Source of the DNA: Hibiscus mutabilis
Taxonomy: Eukaryota > Streptophyta > Magnoliopsida > Malvales > Malvaceae
Direction of reading: 5' to 3'
Length of the DNA: 64,000 bases
Assembly: GCA_019671005.1 (NCBI GenBank)
Contig: CM033732.1
Span: 15,535,932-15,599,931 of the forward strand
Shown: one piece after another, positions 47,622-59,215 of the stretch
How the letters are laid out: every line of letters starts with the position of its first letter
Numbering within the stretch: the first letter of the stretch is position 1
Translations under genes and position numbers: made by a program
The notes under the pieces: generated by a model
The model's input: the letters and a program-made list of their open reading frames with translations, nothing else
What the model was told of the DNA's origin: nothing
Databases searched by the model: none

Positions 47622-47871
47622 GGTACCAACAAGTGTTGGGCATTGGTAAGGCACATTGCACTCCCAAGGAGAGGATGTAAGTTCAAACCTTAGAGACGAC
47701 ATTGTTGGGAGGGACAGTCTCACACCTCAAACATGGACTATAAGATGAACATATTCATATTATCTTATTTTATATAGGTTCAAATCCTAACATTTGTAAT
47801 ATCTCTCCATTTAAATTAAGTATCAGTACACGGAGCTTTTGTGTTTGTGTAATAGCGGTGATATTTTTTTT
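47622..47871 (+). mobile_element. Probable tRNA-derived SINE
   Basis: An A-box-like TGGGCATTGGTAAGG (47637-47651) is followed ~30 nt later by a B-box-like GTTCAAACC (47681-47689), the spacing of an internal Pol III promoter. The body ends in a T-run (about 47863-47872) as in plant SINEs of the Au type. Edges and target duplication are not clear. It lies at the broken edge of B's LTR. Confidence 0.45.
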
Positions 47872-49582
47872 TACTAAATGCCGGCTGCTGTTGTTAATAA
47901 TAAAGAAGAACAACTTACAATAATGTATCTTGGAACGGGTAAAGAAATAAAGAGCAACAAAGAAAAGCTAATCCAAATAAATCAAAAGTAACAAACAGAC
48001 CGACTTTGAGAATTCCAATGAGTTGCATCAAGCAAGTAATTGTGGTGATATTACTAAAAAATACTATTTCATTTATATAAAATATATAATTAATTTATTA
48101 AAATAATATTAGAATAAAATTAATAACTAAATTTTTTATAAATTTATTTAGTTATAATTTGAGTAATTTTTAGTATTAAGTTCGAGTTTGGATTTTTTTT
48201 CGTGCTCAAAATATTTAAAATTTAGGCATTTTGGGCTCGGACTTTTTTGAGTTTGAATTTAAATTTTTCCGAATTCAGACTTATTTTTCACCTTTATGTG
48301 TAATAAATATTATTTGTTACTTAAATTTAATCGTGAAACATACAAATATTAATATTAAAATATTTTATTAGCATTTTTAAAAATTATTCGAGTTTCCTTT
48401 CCAGCCAGATTAACCCATTCAACTGCATTGATAAAACATTTGAAATCATGGTAAGAATATTAACTTTTTTAATATTACGGTGTTGTTACATGATAATATA
48501 TAGTTTTTATTCTTAGCCTTTTGAAAAGTACATACACGGTCTGTGTAAATTGCGCTGCTTGAATTCGGGTCACCTAGAAAAAGACTAAAGGGGTATTTTT
48601 GCCCCCGCGTTCGACCCAAATTAGCAATTTCGTTCCTCGAGCGAAAATGCAGTCAATTAGATCCTCCAGTTCACCAATTGCAGCAAATTAACCAATTGGC
48701 CAATGTTGACCGACGAAACCGTTAATTGCTGTATATGTGTCCGTTAATTTTTTACGCGTCAGACATCTTCTCCAAATGGCATGCCATGTCACGATTGACA
48801 TGTTAAAAATGATGACGTGACATAACTGATGACGTGACAAATAAATAAAAATAATTTTTTATTCTATTTTCTCTCTCCTAATTAATGTAGAAAAATGAAC
48901 TACTCTCTAAACACTCAGTTGGCTAAAAGATTTCAAATTTATAATTGAAGAACACTTTTAACAAAAAACTATTAAACTCTCGTGGGGATAAAATGAAAAA
49001 TATGTTCTGATTTTTTTACCTAAAAATCATTTGAGAACTCCAGTGCTTTTGATTTTAGTTCTGAACTTTGAATGGTCATATTGAATCGGTCGAGAACTCC
49101 TTTGCATTTCAATTGAGAACAAATCATTTGAAGATTGGAGTTTTGTTTGAAATTTGAAGCCACATCTTGAATCCATAAGTTTTATTTTGGTTTTAAAAAT
49201 ATTGCTTTTGGTTCAGTAACAATATTTTTATTTTGGGAGTTATAGGGTTTCATCCATGATTTTGGAAGTCTAGAGTTTCATCCATGTATTTTGATTTTGA
49301 GAGTTTTAAAATCGAAAGGAAAGTAAGACTTACAAGGTGGGATATATATTGCAGCATAAAGGTAAGAAAGTGATTTTCATAAAGTTTTATTTTGGTCGAA
49401 TATTCCATAGAGCAAAACTGAAAGGGACATTGTAAAGTGGTCTCATGTTACTGTGTTTTGAATTTTTTTTGTAGTAACACTGCTTAGTTTCAAATGAATT
49501 ATATCATATTATATTGCTTTTGACTGAAAATGATTCTGTCTCTTTTGACTGATTATAATATATGTGGTTTTAATAAAGTTGT
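47872..49582. other. Unassigned AT-rich sequence
   Basis: No gene seen. 48530-48850 is less AT-rich, looks like part of a dispersed repeat, and contains a close direct repeat TGATGACGTGACA (about 48812 and 48829). I cannot assign it to a family. Confidence 0.4.
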
Positions 49583-50199
49583 TGATAAGTGTAGAATATT
49601 ACATATTTTTAGTGTTAATTATTCCTCATTTTTCACTTGTAAACTGCTAATTTGTCACTTTTTGGGCTTGTTTTGGTTAGGAGCTTCATTGGACTATGTC
49701 AGCCCAAAACCAACAAATAAAGGCAGAATCTGGATATTCATTGGATGTCATGACAGGAGTCGTGGGCACGACCTGAAGCACGATGCAGTCCGAGCCCGAG
49801 GAGCAACAGATTTCGACGGTACAATGAGCAGCTTCTAGAAGGCAGATTGACATTATCCCAAAGTCGAAATTCAGAATTATCTTAAGGATAAATGCTTGGG
49901 AGATAAATATGAGATTATCCAGAAGAAAGAAGAATTCAACCAGAGCCACATGTTTCAAATTAATTATCTTTATCTTTTGTGATAAATCATTGGTTTAAAT
50001 TTAGTCCAATAGTTTAAAATATTTATCCTTTGTTTTATCTTTATTAGGTTTTGAGTTATTTTATTTTGTTAGGATTCTCGAGTATAAATACCCCGTAGGT
50101 TCAACCTTTAGAACTCATATTGGATTTTGTAATTCCTTGGTTATTTCTATAGAGTTTTATTTTTCTTTTCGTATTTACTTTCTTCTCCATTTGTTTTTC
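49583..50199 (+). repeat. Truncated LTR of another Ty3-type family
   Basis: Starts TGATAAGTGTAGAATA, the same first nine bases as C's LTR on its own strand, and carries TATAAATA at 50083-50090 within CGAGTATAAATACCCC, followed by a leader-like segment. It is cut at 50200, where the Sirevirus-like LTR begins, so it was probably the target of H. The right part is missing. Confidence 0.5.
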
Positions 50200-51592
50200 T
50201 GTAGGGATGATCAATCAATGGATTTGGCCAAGAGGGGGTGAATTGGCAATTTAAAAATTGGTGGGCTAAATAAAAAATATAGAAATTAAGACACAAAGAT
50301 TTATAACGGTTCAAGCTTCTAAACAAGCTCTACCTCCACTTCCTTAGCACTACACTAAGGATTTTCAACAATTCACTATGAATTCTTCCTTTTGAGGGCA
50401 AAGGGCTAACCTTACAAATTCCCCTTAAGATTTTCTACCCAAAATTTTAAGGACACTCACAAAAGAAAAATTACAAGTAGCAAACATGAAAATCCTCACA
50501 AGGACAAATGTTTGCACAATTCAAAGATCACTCACAAACCCAAAACTTGAATAAAAATGATTACAAGAATGAACACTAAAGTGGGTTACAAAGATTTAAC
50601 TCTAAAGGCTCAAAAGTTGTTGGATATTTGCTTGATTGCTTAAGACTTGATCATTAGTTGCTGTTGTAGCTTTGGAGACTTGTTTATATACTTCCTCATT
50701 GATTTCCAACCGTTTGGATAGCTGAGATCATCAATAGAGCCATTGGACTTTATTTTTCCCACAATAAATGTAGTTTGCCAATAGTCGATATCGATACGCG
50801 GGGTGCCGTATCGGTACTTGCCAAAAGAAGAAATAGTCGTTGTACAAAGGGGTATCGATACGCGGGAGGGTGTATCGGTACGAGTAGTCAATTTTACAAA
50901 GGCGTACCGGTACGGTCCATACTACATCGATACTGGTCTTACTCACTGGAATCCTGAAAACTCGTGTAGTAAAACACGTATCGATACGCCTATAAGGTTA
51001 TCAGTACGATATAACTGATTTTCAAATATATGATTTCAATAAACTAACAAGGCAACGATCAAATATTAAATGCAAAAGATTTGGAAAATCTAAGCACCCC
51101 ATATCGGTACTCATGAAGCCGTACTGATACTCGAAGCAAAATTTGTTCCCAGTTTGAATGTGTACCTATACGACTTTATACGTATCGGTACCCAATAGCC
51201 ATCACGTATAAAATGATTTTTGGTAGCTAAAACTCGTATCGATACGGACAAGGTGTATCGATATGCTTGGACCAGATTTTGCTAGTTGAGTACAAAAACA
51301 CTTAGAAAATAGTTGGGGTTTTAGTTTTTGACTAAGAAACAATTTGAAGTTCGAATCCTTGTCATTTTGTGAGTCTTTTTGAGTACTTAAAAATTTATCC
51401 AATTTTACAAATTGGTCCTTGAAATTCCTTGTTATATCAAAATCAAATATTAGTTTTACAATCTCACCCTTTTTGATATAACAAAATCCAAAATAAATTT
51501 TGAAGTCTTTTGAAATTACTTCCCCTTTCTTTAAGGCTAGAAGATTAAATTTTTGAAGAATATTTTTAAAAAATTTAATCTTATTCTTCACC
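50200..51592 (-). repeat. Element H 3' LTR
   Basis: Minus strand begins TGAAGAATAAG directly after the polypurine tract AAAAAGGGGG (51602-51593) and ends CCCTACA at 50200. TATA box on the minus strand, TATATAAA at 50690-50683. Contains the palindrome cluster 50785-51260. The AGAGGGGGTGAATTGG stretch near 50231 is typical of Sirevirus LTR ends as I know them. No second LTR in the window to confirm the edges. Confidence 0.7.
50785..51260. repeat. GTATCGATAC/GTACCGGTAC palindrome cluster in H LTR
   Basis: Sites include ATCGATACGCGG (about 50790), CCGTATCGGTAC (about 50807), GGTATCGATACGCGG (about 50851), TGTATCGGTACG (about 50870), GCGTACCGGTACGG (about 50902), CGTATCGATACG (about 50977) and further sites near 51104, 51185, 51234 and 51250. 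Same sequence class as in the Tekay-family LTRs, in an unrelated superfamily. Confidence 0.85.
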
Positions 51593-51825
51593 CCCTTTTT
51601 GTTAGATCAAAATTAATGGGTAAAGCAATAAATAACTCCAAGCATAAATAAACAACATAGATATGATTAAATTCAAAGCAAATATTCAAAGCAAACATAG
51701 AAAATCCAACTTTAAACTTAAAAACATAAACCAAAGCAAATAACAAAATGTCATGGGAATTCAAATAAAGAACATAGGTGCATAAAACTCAAATCGTAAT
51801 ATGATATGATATGAAATGCAAAAGC

Positions 51826-52203
51826 CTAAGGAGCATCTCTATCATACTCATCCTCGTCTTCATCGTCATCGCCCATGCCATTATCACCAAGAGAGTGACC
51901 AAGCCATTCTCCATGAAATGCGGTAAGAGTCATGTCCATAGAAGCTTGACGATTCTCCGTAAAAGCTACTCGATTTTCCAAAGATGTGAAATGAGCATCA
52001 AACGAGTCAAGCCTTGTGTTTACCTCGGCGAAGTGAGTGGTCATGGTGGAAAACTTCCCATCAAGATACGCCATAAGTGCATCAAAGGAAGGTTGAGCGA
52101 CCGGAGTCACTGGATCAACTGGAGCCGCCGACACATTCTCTTCGAGATTGGGAATAAGTGTATGTAGAACAACCATCCAGTTTTGAAGATCCAAAATACC
52201 CAA
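51826..52203 (-). pseudogene. Element H env-like ORF, C-terminal part
   Basis: Open frame of 125 codons with no stop until the end. It has a Pro/Val-rich lead, a heptad-like coiled coil (LMAYLDGKFSTMTTHFAEVN, then RLDSFDAHFTSLENRVAF) and a strongly acidic tail (DDDEDEDEYDRD). It lies between the env-like core and the 3' LTR, as the end of a Sirevirus third ORF should. Its upstream part is cut at 52204 by the inverted block. Function unknown. Confidence 0.6.
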
Positions 52204-53311
52204 ACCATGTTTTCAAACTTTCAAAGGCTTTATATGGTTTGAAATAAGCTTCTAGAGCTTGGTGTGAACTTTTTCAAATTTTTTAATTGAAAAAGGTTTT
52301 GACAAAGGAAAGGTGGATACTACACTTTTTATAAAAAGAAAAGACAAAGACATCTTAGTAGTACAAATTTATGTTGATGATGTAATTTTTGGTTCTACTA
52401 ATGAGCTTCTTTGTCAAGAGATTGCTAAGTTGATGCAAGGTGAATTTGAAATAAGCATGATAGTGGAGCTCTCATTATTTTTGGGGCTCCAAATCAAACA
52501 AAGGAAGGATGGCATCTTCATCAATCAAGCTAAGTACATCAAGGATATACTCAAGAAGTTTGGCTTGGAGAATGTGAAACCTCAAGCCACACCAATGAGC
52601 TCTTCTACAAAGCTTGGCAAAGATGAAGGAGGTAAGTGTGTTGATTTAAAACTTTATAGATCAATGATAGGATCTTTGATTTATCGTATTGCAAGTAGAC
52701 CAGATGTTATGTTTAGTGTTTGCTTGTGTGCTAGATTTTAAGCTAGTCCTAGAGAATCACACCTTCAATCCGTTAAGAGAATCTTTAGATACCTTAGAGA
52801 CACATCTTGTTTAGGTCTTTGTTATCCTAGAGAATCGTCTTTTCGTTTATATGCTTATTCGGATGAGGTTTATGGAGGTTGTAAGATAGATAGAAAGAGT
52901 GCCTCTGGTACTTTTCAATTTCTAGGTAGTATGCTTATATCATGGTTTTCTAAGAAGCAAAATAGTGTAGCATTAACTACCACCGAGGCGGAATACATTT
53001 TGGCCAAAAATTGTTGTGCCCAAGTCCTTTGGATGAAGCAACAACTCTTAGATTATGGAATTGATGTAGGAATCGTACCTCTAAAGTGTGACAATACTAG
53101 TTCCATTTGTCTCACTAAAAATCCCGTCCAACATTCTAGAACCAAGCACATAGAGATAAGGCATCATTTCATTAGAGATCATGTCTTGAAAAATGATGTA
53201 GTTCTAGAATATGTAGACACCTTGAACCAATTAGCGGATATCTTTACCAAACCTTGCAAAGAGCATTTTTGGTCTCTTAGGAGAGAGTTAGGGCTTACTA
53301 GCCTTTCTTAA
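52204..53311 (+). pseudogene. Copia RT C-terminus and RNase H, inverted copy
   Basis: Reads LIEKGFDKGKVDTTLF, then the catalytic VQIYVDDVIFGST (about 52362-52400), LFLGLQIKQRKDGIFINQAK and SRPDVMFSVCLCARF with a stop near 52741. RNase H follows: SWFSKKQNSVALTTTEAEYI (52939-53000), KCDNTSSICLTKNPVQHSRT and KHIEIRHHFIRDHV, ending near 53311. The YVDD box is intact, but the upstream pol is missing and stops are present. It is the reverse-oriented twin of 57685-56820. Confidence 0.88.
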
Positions 53312-54254
53312 ACATTAGAGCCTTTTTGGTGTTTAAATTTTGCTTGAATTTGGTTGATTTCAATGCTTGTGTGATTTTGATCCTATGTGCATCTATTTGT
53401 GTTGTTTGGGGGACTATGCATCTATTTTTGCCCATACATGATGATCTCATATCATTCATATGCATATCGATTTGATTAAGTTCAAATTTTTGGGTCTCTT
53501 ACAACCAAAAATGTCATTTTTGGTCAAAGGGTATCTATATGGTGAATCACGTATCGATACGGGTATCAGGGAAACATTTCGGTACAGGTGAATCTGTGCC
53601 GGTACGAGTCAAGGATCAACACGCGTAAAAACTGTACCGGTACGTTATTTCGGTATACATATATCGTGTATCAGTACGCGTAGCCACTGGAGCCTTTAAA
53701 TGTCATTTAAATAGGGTTTTCCTTTTTAACTTAAACTCAAACTTTCCCTTTAAACCCTAGTCGACCAACCTCTATTTAATCCCTTCAAACCCTTTGTTTT
53801 TCTCACAAATCTACAAAAATTCTTTGGGGGCTTTTGGTTTTAACATCAAACCCAAGCAATCTCATCAAGCATTGTGCAAAATCATCTCTTCATCCATCCA
53901 TCATCCATATTCAAGGTATAAACTCTATTTTCTTTATATTTTGATATTTGTATAGTTCTTATGTCTTAGATTTATATATTTAGTATGTAAATAACTTTGT
54001 TTTCAAAGATTTTAAAAAATCTTTTTCAAATCTAAAATTTTTTGGTTTGAATATAAAATTATATTCGTATATTTTTCTTTATTGTTTTTAAATTTTATTT
54101 TCACCAAATTTTTTCTTTATACTTGTATATGATTTTAAACTATATAATATATGTTTTTACACTACCTTGATCATTGGATTATTTTATTGGAATGAATGTG
54201 ATGTTTATGCATACATTGTTTTTGTGGTTTGAAATTGTTTTTCAGGATTTTATC
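53312..54254 (+). other. Spacer between copia RNase H and env-like ORF, with palindromes
   Basis: Non-coding. 53530-53690 carries CGTATCGATACGGG (about 53551), CGGTACAGG, CCGGTACGAG, TGTACCGGTACG (about 53632) and TATCAGTACGCG. The rest is T-rich with TTTAAACCCTAG. It is matched in reverse at 55915-56819. Confidence 0.7.
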
Positions 54255-55138
54255 ATGGTTCCTAAGAAAAGAGCAAGAAGGGAGATCGGGTCTAGCTCTT
54301 CCAATCCTAATCCTACAGAACCCAATCCCGAAAACAATGGTACAAGAACAAACCTTAATCAAATTTATCATTAATGTTTTAATGAACAGGAAAATCCAAA
54401 TGCTTTGGATCGTTTTAAACATTTTCAAAACTTCAAAATCCGTCGAGAACGTGTTGTTTCCATACCTTTTATGACTTCCGATGCATTTCATTTTTGTTAT
54501 CTTGACTTAATGAGGGAATGAAAGTTCATGACTTTTTTAAGTATACCAGTATTCTTTACAAAAACATTGTCCTTATTTTTTACTCTAATGCCCAGTGTAT
54601 TTATATCCAAGAGAAAATCGTGGTTATAGCACTCGAGTCTTATCTTATGGGAAAAACTTTTTGACTCGATTCTAAAATTATAGCCGAATTTTTAGGGATG
54701 GATGATATGGGTATTGATAATGAAAATTCTTTTCCTCAAACCTATGGTGGCTCCGGTACCATACTCGATGCTCAAGATCGTTTCCTTCACTTCCTCATCA
54801 CTTGGTGGTTTCGACCATCCGGTGGTAAATGGTCTTCTATTCGCCAAGTCGATGACTTTTGGCTTCATTGTTTTCGTGAAGGTATACGCCCAAACCAAGC
54901 CCAAATCATGTTTGATGAGCTAGTCTACCTTGTCCAAAACTTCTACACCTCCTTTGTCACCTCTTCCACCTATGGCACATCCTTGAGCTATATGTTCCAC
55001 AAGCTTGATACCGATTGCTCCTATGATCTTGCTTCGCCTCTCACCGATTCTATTGATGATCACTCTCTTCGGCGTGGAAAGTTCACCATTTACAATAGAG
55101 AATGGATTTGTGTTGCGGATCTATTGAGATCTAGTTGA
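54255..55138 (+). pseudogene. Env-like ORF core, inverted copy
   Basis: The start MVPKKRARREIGSSSSNPN (54255; basic, a possible nuclear signal) is followed by an early stop at 54372. Later frames read FKHFQNFKIRRERVVSIPF, a LESYLMGK-type stretch and, from 54698, an open 146-codon segment: MDDMGIDNENSFPQTY, SIRQVDDFWLHCFREGIRPN and FTIYNREWICVADLL. The pattern of a W-x-G-x-W patch followed by a long helical region recalls Athila ORF3. Function unknown. Confidence 0.6.
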
Positions 55139-55143
55139 TCTAG

Positions 55144-55914
55144 TGGTGAACTTTCCAGGCCGAAGAGAGTGATCATCAATAGGATCGGTGAGAGGTGAAG
55201 CAAGATCATGGGAGCAATCGATATAAAGCTTGTGGAAGATATAGCTCAAGGCGGTGCCATAGGTGAAAGAGGTGACAAGGGAGGTGTAGAAGTTTTGGAC
55301 AACACGAAAACAATGAAGCCAAAAGTCATCGACTTGGAGAATGGTAGACCACTTACCACTAGATGGTCAAAACTACCAAGTGACGAGGAAGTGATAGAAA
55401 TGGTCATGAGCATCGAGTACGGTAACGGAGCCACTATAGGTTTGAGGAAAATCATTTTCATTATCAATACTCGTATCACCCATCCCCAAAAGTTTAGCTA
55501 TAATTTTAGAATCGAGTCGAAAAGTTTTTCCCATAAGATAAGACTCGAGTGTTATAACCTTGGTTATAAATACACCAGACATTAGAGTAAAAAATAAGGA
55601 CAAGGTTTTTGTAAAGAATACCGGGTATACTTAAAAAAGTCATGAACTTTCATTCTCTTATTAAGTCAAGATAACAAAAATGAAATGCATCGGAAGTCAT
55701 AAAAGGTATGGAAACAACACGCTCTCGACGGATTTTGAAGTTTTGAAAATGTTTAAAATGATCTAAAACATTTGGATTTTCCGGTTCATTAAAACATTAA
55801 CGATAAATTTGATTAAGGTTTGGTCTTGTACCATTTTTTGGGATTGGGTTCAGTAAGATTAGGATTGGAAGAGCTAGAATCGATCTTCCTTCTTGCTCTT
55901 TTCTTAGGAGCCAT
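55144..55914 (-). pseudogene. Env-like ORF core, original orientation
   Basis: Starts MAPKKRARRKIDSSSSNPN at 55914 and is collinear with 54255-55138 in reverse. 55603-55373 holds LESYLMGKTFRLDSKIIAKL. The end is at 55144, where the mirror-image block begins after a ~50-bp centre. Stops and a few shifts; the part corresponding to 54800-55010 of the other copy is mostly missing (55245-55350 is rearranged). Confidence 0.6.
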
Positions 55915-56819
55915 GATAAAATCCCGAAAAATAATTTCAAACCACAAAAACAATGAATGCATAAACATCACATTCAATCCAAAAAAATAATCCAATAATC
56001 AAGGTAGCGTAAAAACCTATATTATATAGTTTAAAATCATATACAAGTATAAAGAAAAATTTTGGTGAAAAGAAAATTTAAAAACAATAAAGAAAAATAT
56101 ACGAGTATAATTTTATATTCGAACAAAAAATTTTAGTTTTGAAAAAGACTTTGTAAAATCTTTGAAAACAAAGTTATATACATACTAAAAATATAAATTT
56201 AAGACATAAGAACTAAAAAATATCAAAATATAAAGAAAATAGAGTTTATACCTTGAATATGGATGATGGATGGATGAAGAGATGATTTTGCACAATGCTT
56301 GATGAGATTGCTTGGGTTTGATGTTAAAACCAAAAGCCCCCAAAGATTTTTTTTATAGATTTGTGAGAAAAAAAAGGGTTTGAAGGGATTAAATAAAGGT
56401 TGGTCGACTAGGGTTTGAATGGAAAATTTTGTGTTCAAGTTAAAATAGGAAAACCCTATTTTTAAAAGGCTCCAGCGGCTACGCGTACTGATACGTGATA
56501 TATGCGTACCGAAACAACATACTGGTATAGTTTCTACACATACTGATCCTTGACCCATATCAGTATAGGTTCACCTGTATTGAAATGTTGCCCCTGATAC
56601 CCGTATCAATACGCTATTCACCATATCGATACCTCTTGACCAAAAAAAACATTTTGGCTGCAAAGGACCCAAAAATTCAAACTTAATCGAATTGATATGC
56701 ATGTGAATGATATGAGATCATCATGTATGGGAAAAAATAGATTCATACTCCCCTAAACAACATGAATAGATGCACATAGGATCACAAACACACAAGCATT
56801 GAAACCAACCAAATTGGCT
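55915..56819 (-). other. Spacer of element H in original orientation
   Basis: Mirror of 53312-54254. The palindrome cluster (56480-56640) is more decayed here: TACGCGTACTGATACG, GCGTACCGAAAC and CCGTATCAATACG. A T-run near 56340-56350 on the plus strand. No gene. Confidence 0.6.
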
Positions 56820-57685
56820 CTAAGGTTCAAGAAAGGCTAGTAAGCCCTCTCTCCTAAGAGACCAAAAATGCTCTTTGTCTAAAGGTTTGGTAAAGATATC
56901 CGCTAATTGGTTCAAGGTGTCTACATATTCTAGAACTATATCATTTTTCAAGACATGATCTCTAATGAAATGATGCCTTATCTCTATGTGCTTGGTTCTA
57001 GAATGTTGGATGGGATTCTTAGTGAGACAAATGGCACTAGTATTGTCACACTTTAGAGGTACGGTTCCTATATCAATTCCATAATCTAAGAGTTGTTGCT
57101 TCATCCAAAGGACTTGAGCATAACAACTTTCGGCCGAAATGTATTCCGCCTCAGTGGTAGTTAATGCTACACTATTTTGCTTCTTAGAAAACTACGATAT
57201 AGGCATACTATCTAGGAATTGACAAGTACCAGAGGTACTCTTTCTATCTATCTTACAACCTCTATAACCTGCATCTGAATAAACATGCAAACTAAAGGAT
57301 GAGTCTATGGGATACCAAAGACCTAAACAAGGTGTGTCTCTAAGGTATCTAAAGTTCTCTTAATGGCTTGAAAGTGTGATTCTCTTGGACTAGCTTGAAA
57401 TCTAGCACACAAGCAAACACTAAACATAATATCTGGTCTACTTGCGGTAAGATAAAGCAAAGATCCTATCATTGATCTATAAAATTTTAAATCAACACAC
57501 TTACCTCCTTCACCTTTGTCAAGCTTTGTAGAAGAGCTTATTGGTATGGCTTGAGGTTTCACATTCTCTAAGTCAAACTTCTTGAGCATATCCTTGATGT
57601 ACTTAGCTTGATTGATGAAGATACCATTTTTCCTTTGTTTGATCTGAAGCCCTAAAAAGAATGAGAGCTCCCTCATCATGCTCAT
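56820..57685 (-). pseudogene. Copia RT C-terminus and RNase H, original orientation
   Basis: The RT part (57685-57323) reads LSFFLGLQIKQRKNGIFINQ and LTASRPDIMFSVCLCARFQ. The RNase H part (57104-56820) reads QQLLDYGIDIGTVPLKCDNT, KHIEIRHHFIRDHVLKNDIV and DTLNQLADIFTKPLDKEHFW. A frame change near 57330 and a damaged SWFS region (about 57195) separate them. The YVDD box would lie just beyond 57685 and is cut off by element F. Confidence 0.88.
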
Positions 57686-59215
57686 TGTTGTGTGTGATAA
57701 GTGCTACGCAAATGTGCAAGTATTCACGTTGCAAGTAATAAAGTGATTCGAGTATCGTCTCCACAGGGATTGGTTTGGGCCACTTTGCTTAAGTTACTGC
57801 ACTGTGAAAAGTAAAAACACAATTGATAGTAGGAGTTGATTTTAACGAGTAAAGTAAAAGCAATAAACTAAAAGAATACATGAAATTAAAATAGAGAATA
57901 GGCCAGGTTATCGTGAGTTGAGGTGTGATAGCCGATTGGATCGTCTTGGTAAAAGAGTGCAAGGGCAACTCAGTTGCTGTGGCAACTTGCACAGTGGGGT
58001 TGCCTTGGCAACTAATCGATGGTTGCCTGGGCAACTACTTGGGCGTCTGGGCAGCAACTTCAAGGTTCGGCAGAGCATTCTTCAATGGTTTCTTCTTATC
58101 CCTAAGTCGAAACTCTAGCTACTTGTGCATGCCTTGATAATACATCCCTGCGTGAATCAAGGGTGAACAACAACCAATCTTGTGCTCCTCTTAGCCGTTG
58201 AAATCCTTAACTTATTCCTAAGCCGGATTAATCTTCACCATCAATGGATTGAATAAAGACCATACTCATTCGTTTCTTGAATCTAACTCTCCCGATATTA
58301 GATAAATAGATGAAGTTACGAGATCCTCTCCCAATTCACTCGCAAACAAGAATAAAAGCCAAGAATGAGTAAACCTTGAATAGAAAAGTGCAAACTCTTA
58401 TTACCTAAACAAAATTCAATTGTTTCTCACAACAACAAAACACAATACCCCAACCAATCAAGTTAGTTCATGGTTGGGTTCAAAAGATATACAAAGAATA
58501 ATCCCCAAACCATGAATCTAATGGAAGCAAAGAAGAAGAAGAATAAATCAAACTCTCTCCCCCTTGCTCTCTTGTCGAAATTTCTCTCCTCTCTCCCTTT
58601 GGTGTTGTCGAAATTTTCCCTCTTCTTGCTCTCTATGGAATTGTCGAAATCTCCTTCTTATTTATAGGGCTAGGCCAAAGTCCTTCTTTGAGGAGGAGTT
58701 TAAGTTGGAATTAAATTATCTTTAAAGAATATAATTCTTTATTATAATTGTATTCCTACTAGAACTTCTCCTATCTTCTTGGAATTTAATTCTTCTTTAA
58801 TCTCTGCATGGAAATCAAATTCCTTTGGGTTTGGGCTTTGCTCCACGTCATCTTGGGCTTGTATAGTCATCAATTTCGACTACCATATCACATTGTTCTT
58901 GTCGACAATTGCCATGGCAACTGGCTCGGCGTCTCCTTCATGCATTGCCCTGGCAACTAGCTCGGCGTCTCATTCATGCATTGCCCTGGCAACTAGCACT
59001 AGCATTGCTTTGGCAAGTGATCCTGCACACACACAAAAATACACCAAAGCAGCATCTTTTCCCACAAAAATCACCAAGTTATGTAATCAAGCTCAACGGT
59101 GGAAAGAAACATGAATTAATGCATGAATAACTAATTATGCAACTAATATGAGCTTAAGTCTAACAATAATATGAGTAAAAAGGGTAATAAAAATAGTACT
59201 TTTGAACACTTATCA
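57686..59215 (-). repeat. Element F 3' LTR
   Basis: Plus-strand start TGTTGTGTGTGATAAG, end CACTTATCA. Collinear with C LTRs, with three instead of four tandem GCCNNGGC units (58905-59010) and the palindrome triplet at about 57974-58040. TATA box minus strand at 58666-58659. Confidence 0.9.
58659..58666 (-). promoter_or_regulatory. TATA box in F 3' LTR
   Basis: TATAAATA on the minus strand within CCCTATAAATAAG, same place as in C. Confidence 0.6.

Larger units (their letters stand above)
50200..57685 (-). mobile_element. Element H: Sirevirus-like Ty1/copia with inverted internal duplication
   Basis: On the minus strand: RT/RNase H (57685-56820), spacer with palindromes (56640-56480), env-like ORF start (55914) to 55144, then a plus-strand block 52204-55143 that repeats the same RT-spacer-env-like region in reverse, then the env-like C-terminus (52203-51826) and the 3' LTR (51592-50200). 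The order RT/RNase H, extra ORF, LTR is that of Sireviruses. The upstream half (5' LTR, gag, integrase) is absent because F abuts at 57686. Confidence 0.75.

Noticed and set aside
48530..48850. Possible DNA transposon terminus
   Set aside because: No terminal inverted repeat pair or target duplication could be found by eye; left as unassigned.
49530..49838. 102-codon plus-strand ORF
   Set aside because: It lies in a truncated LTR upstream of its TATA box and has no domain features.
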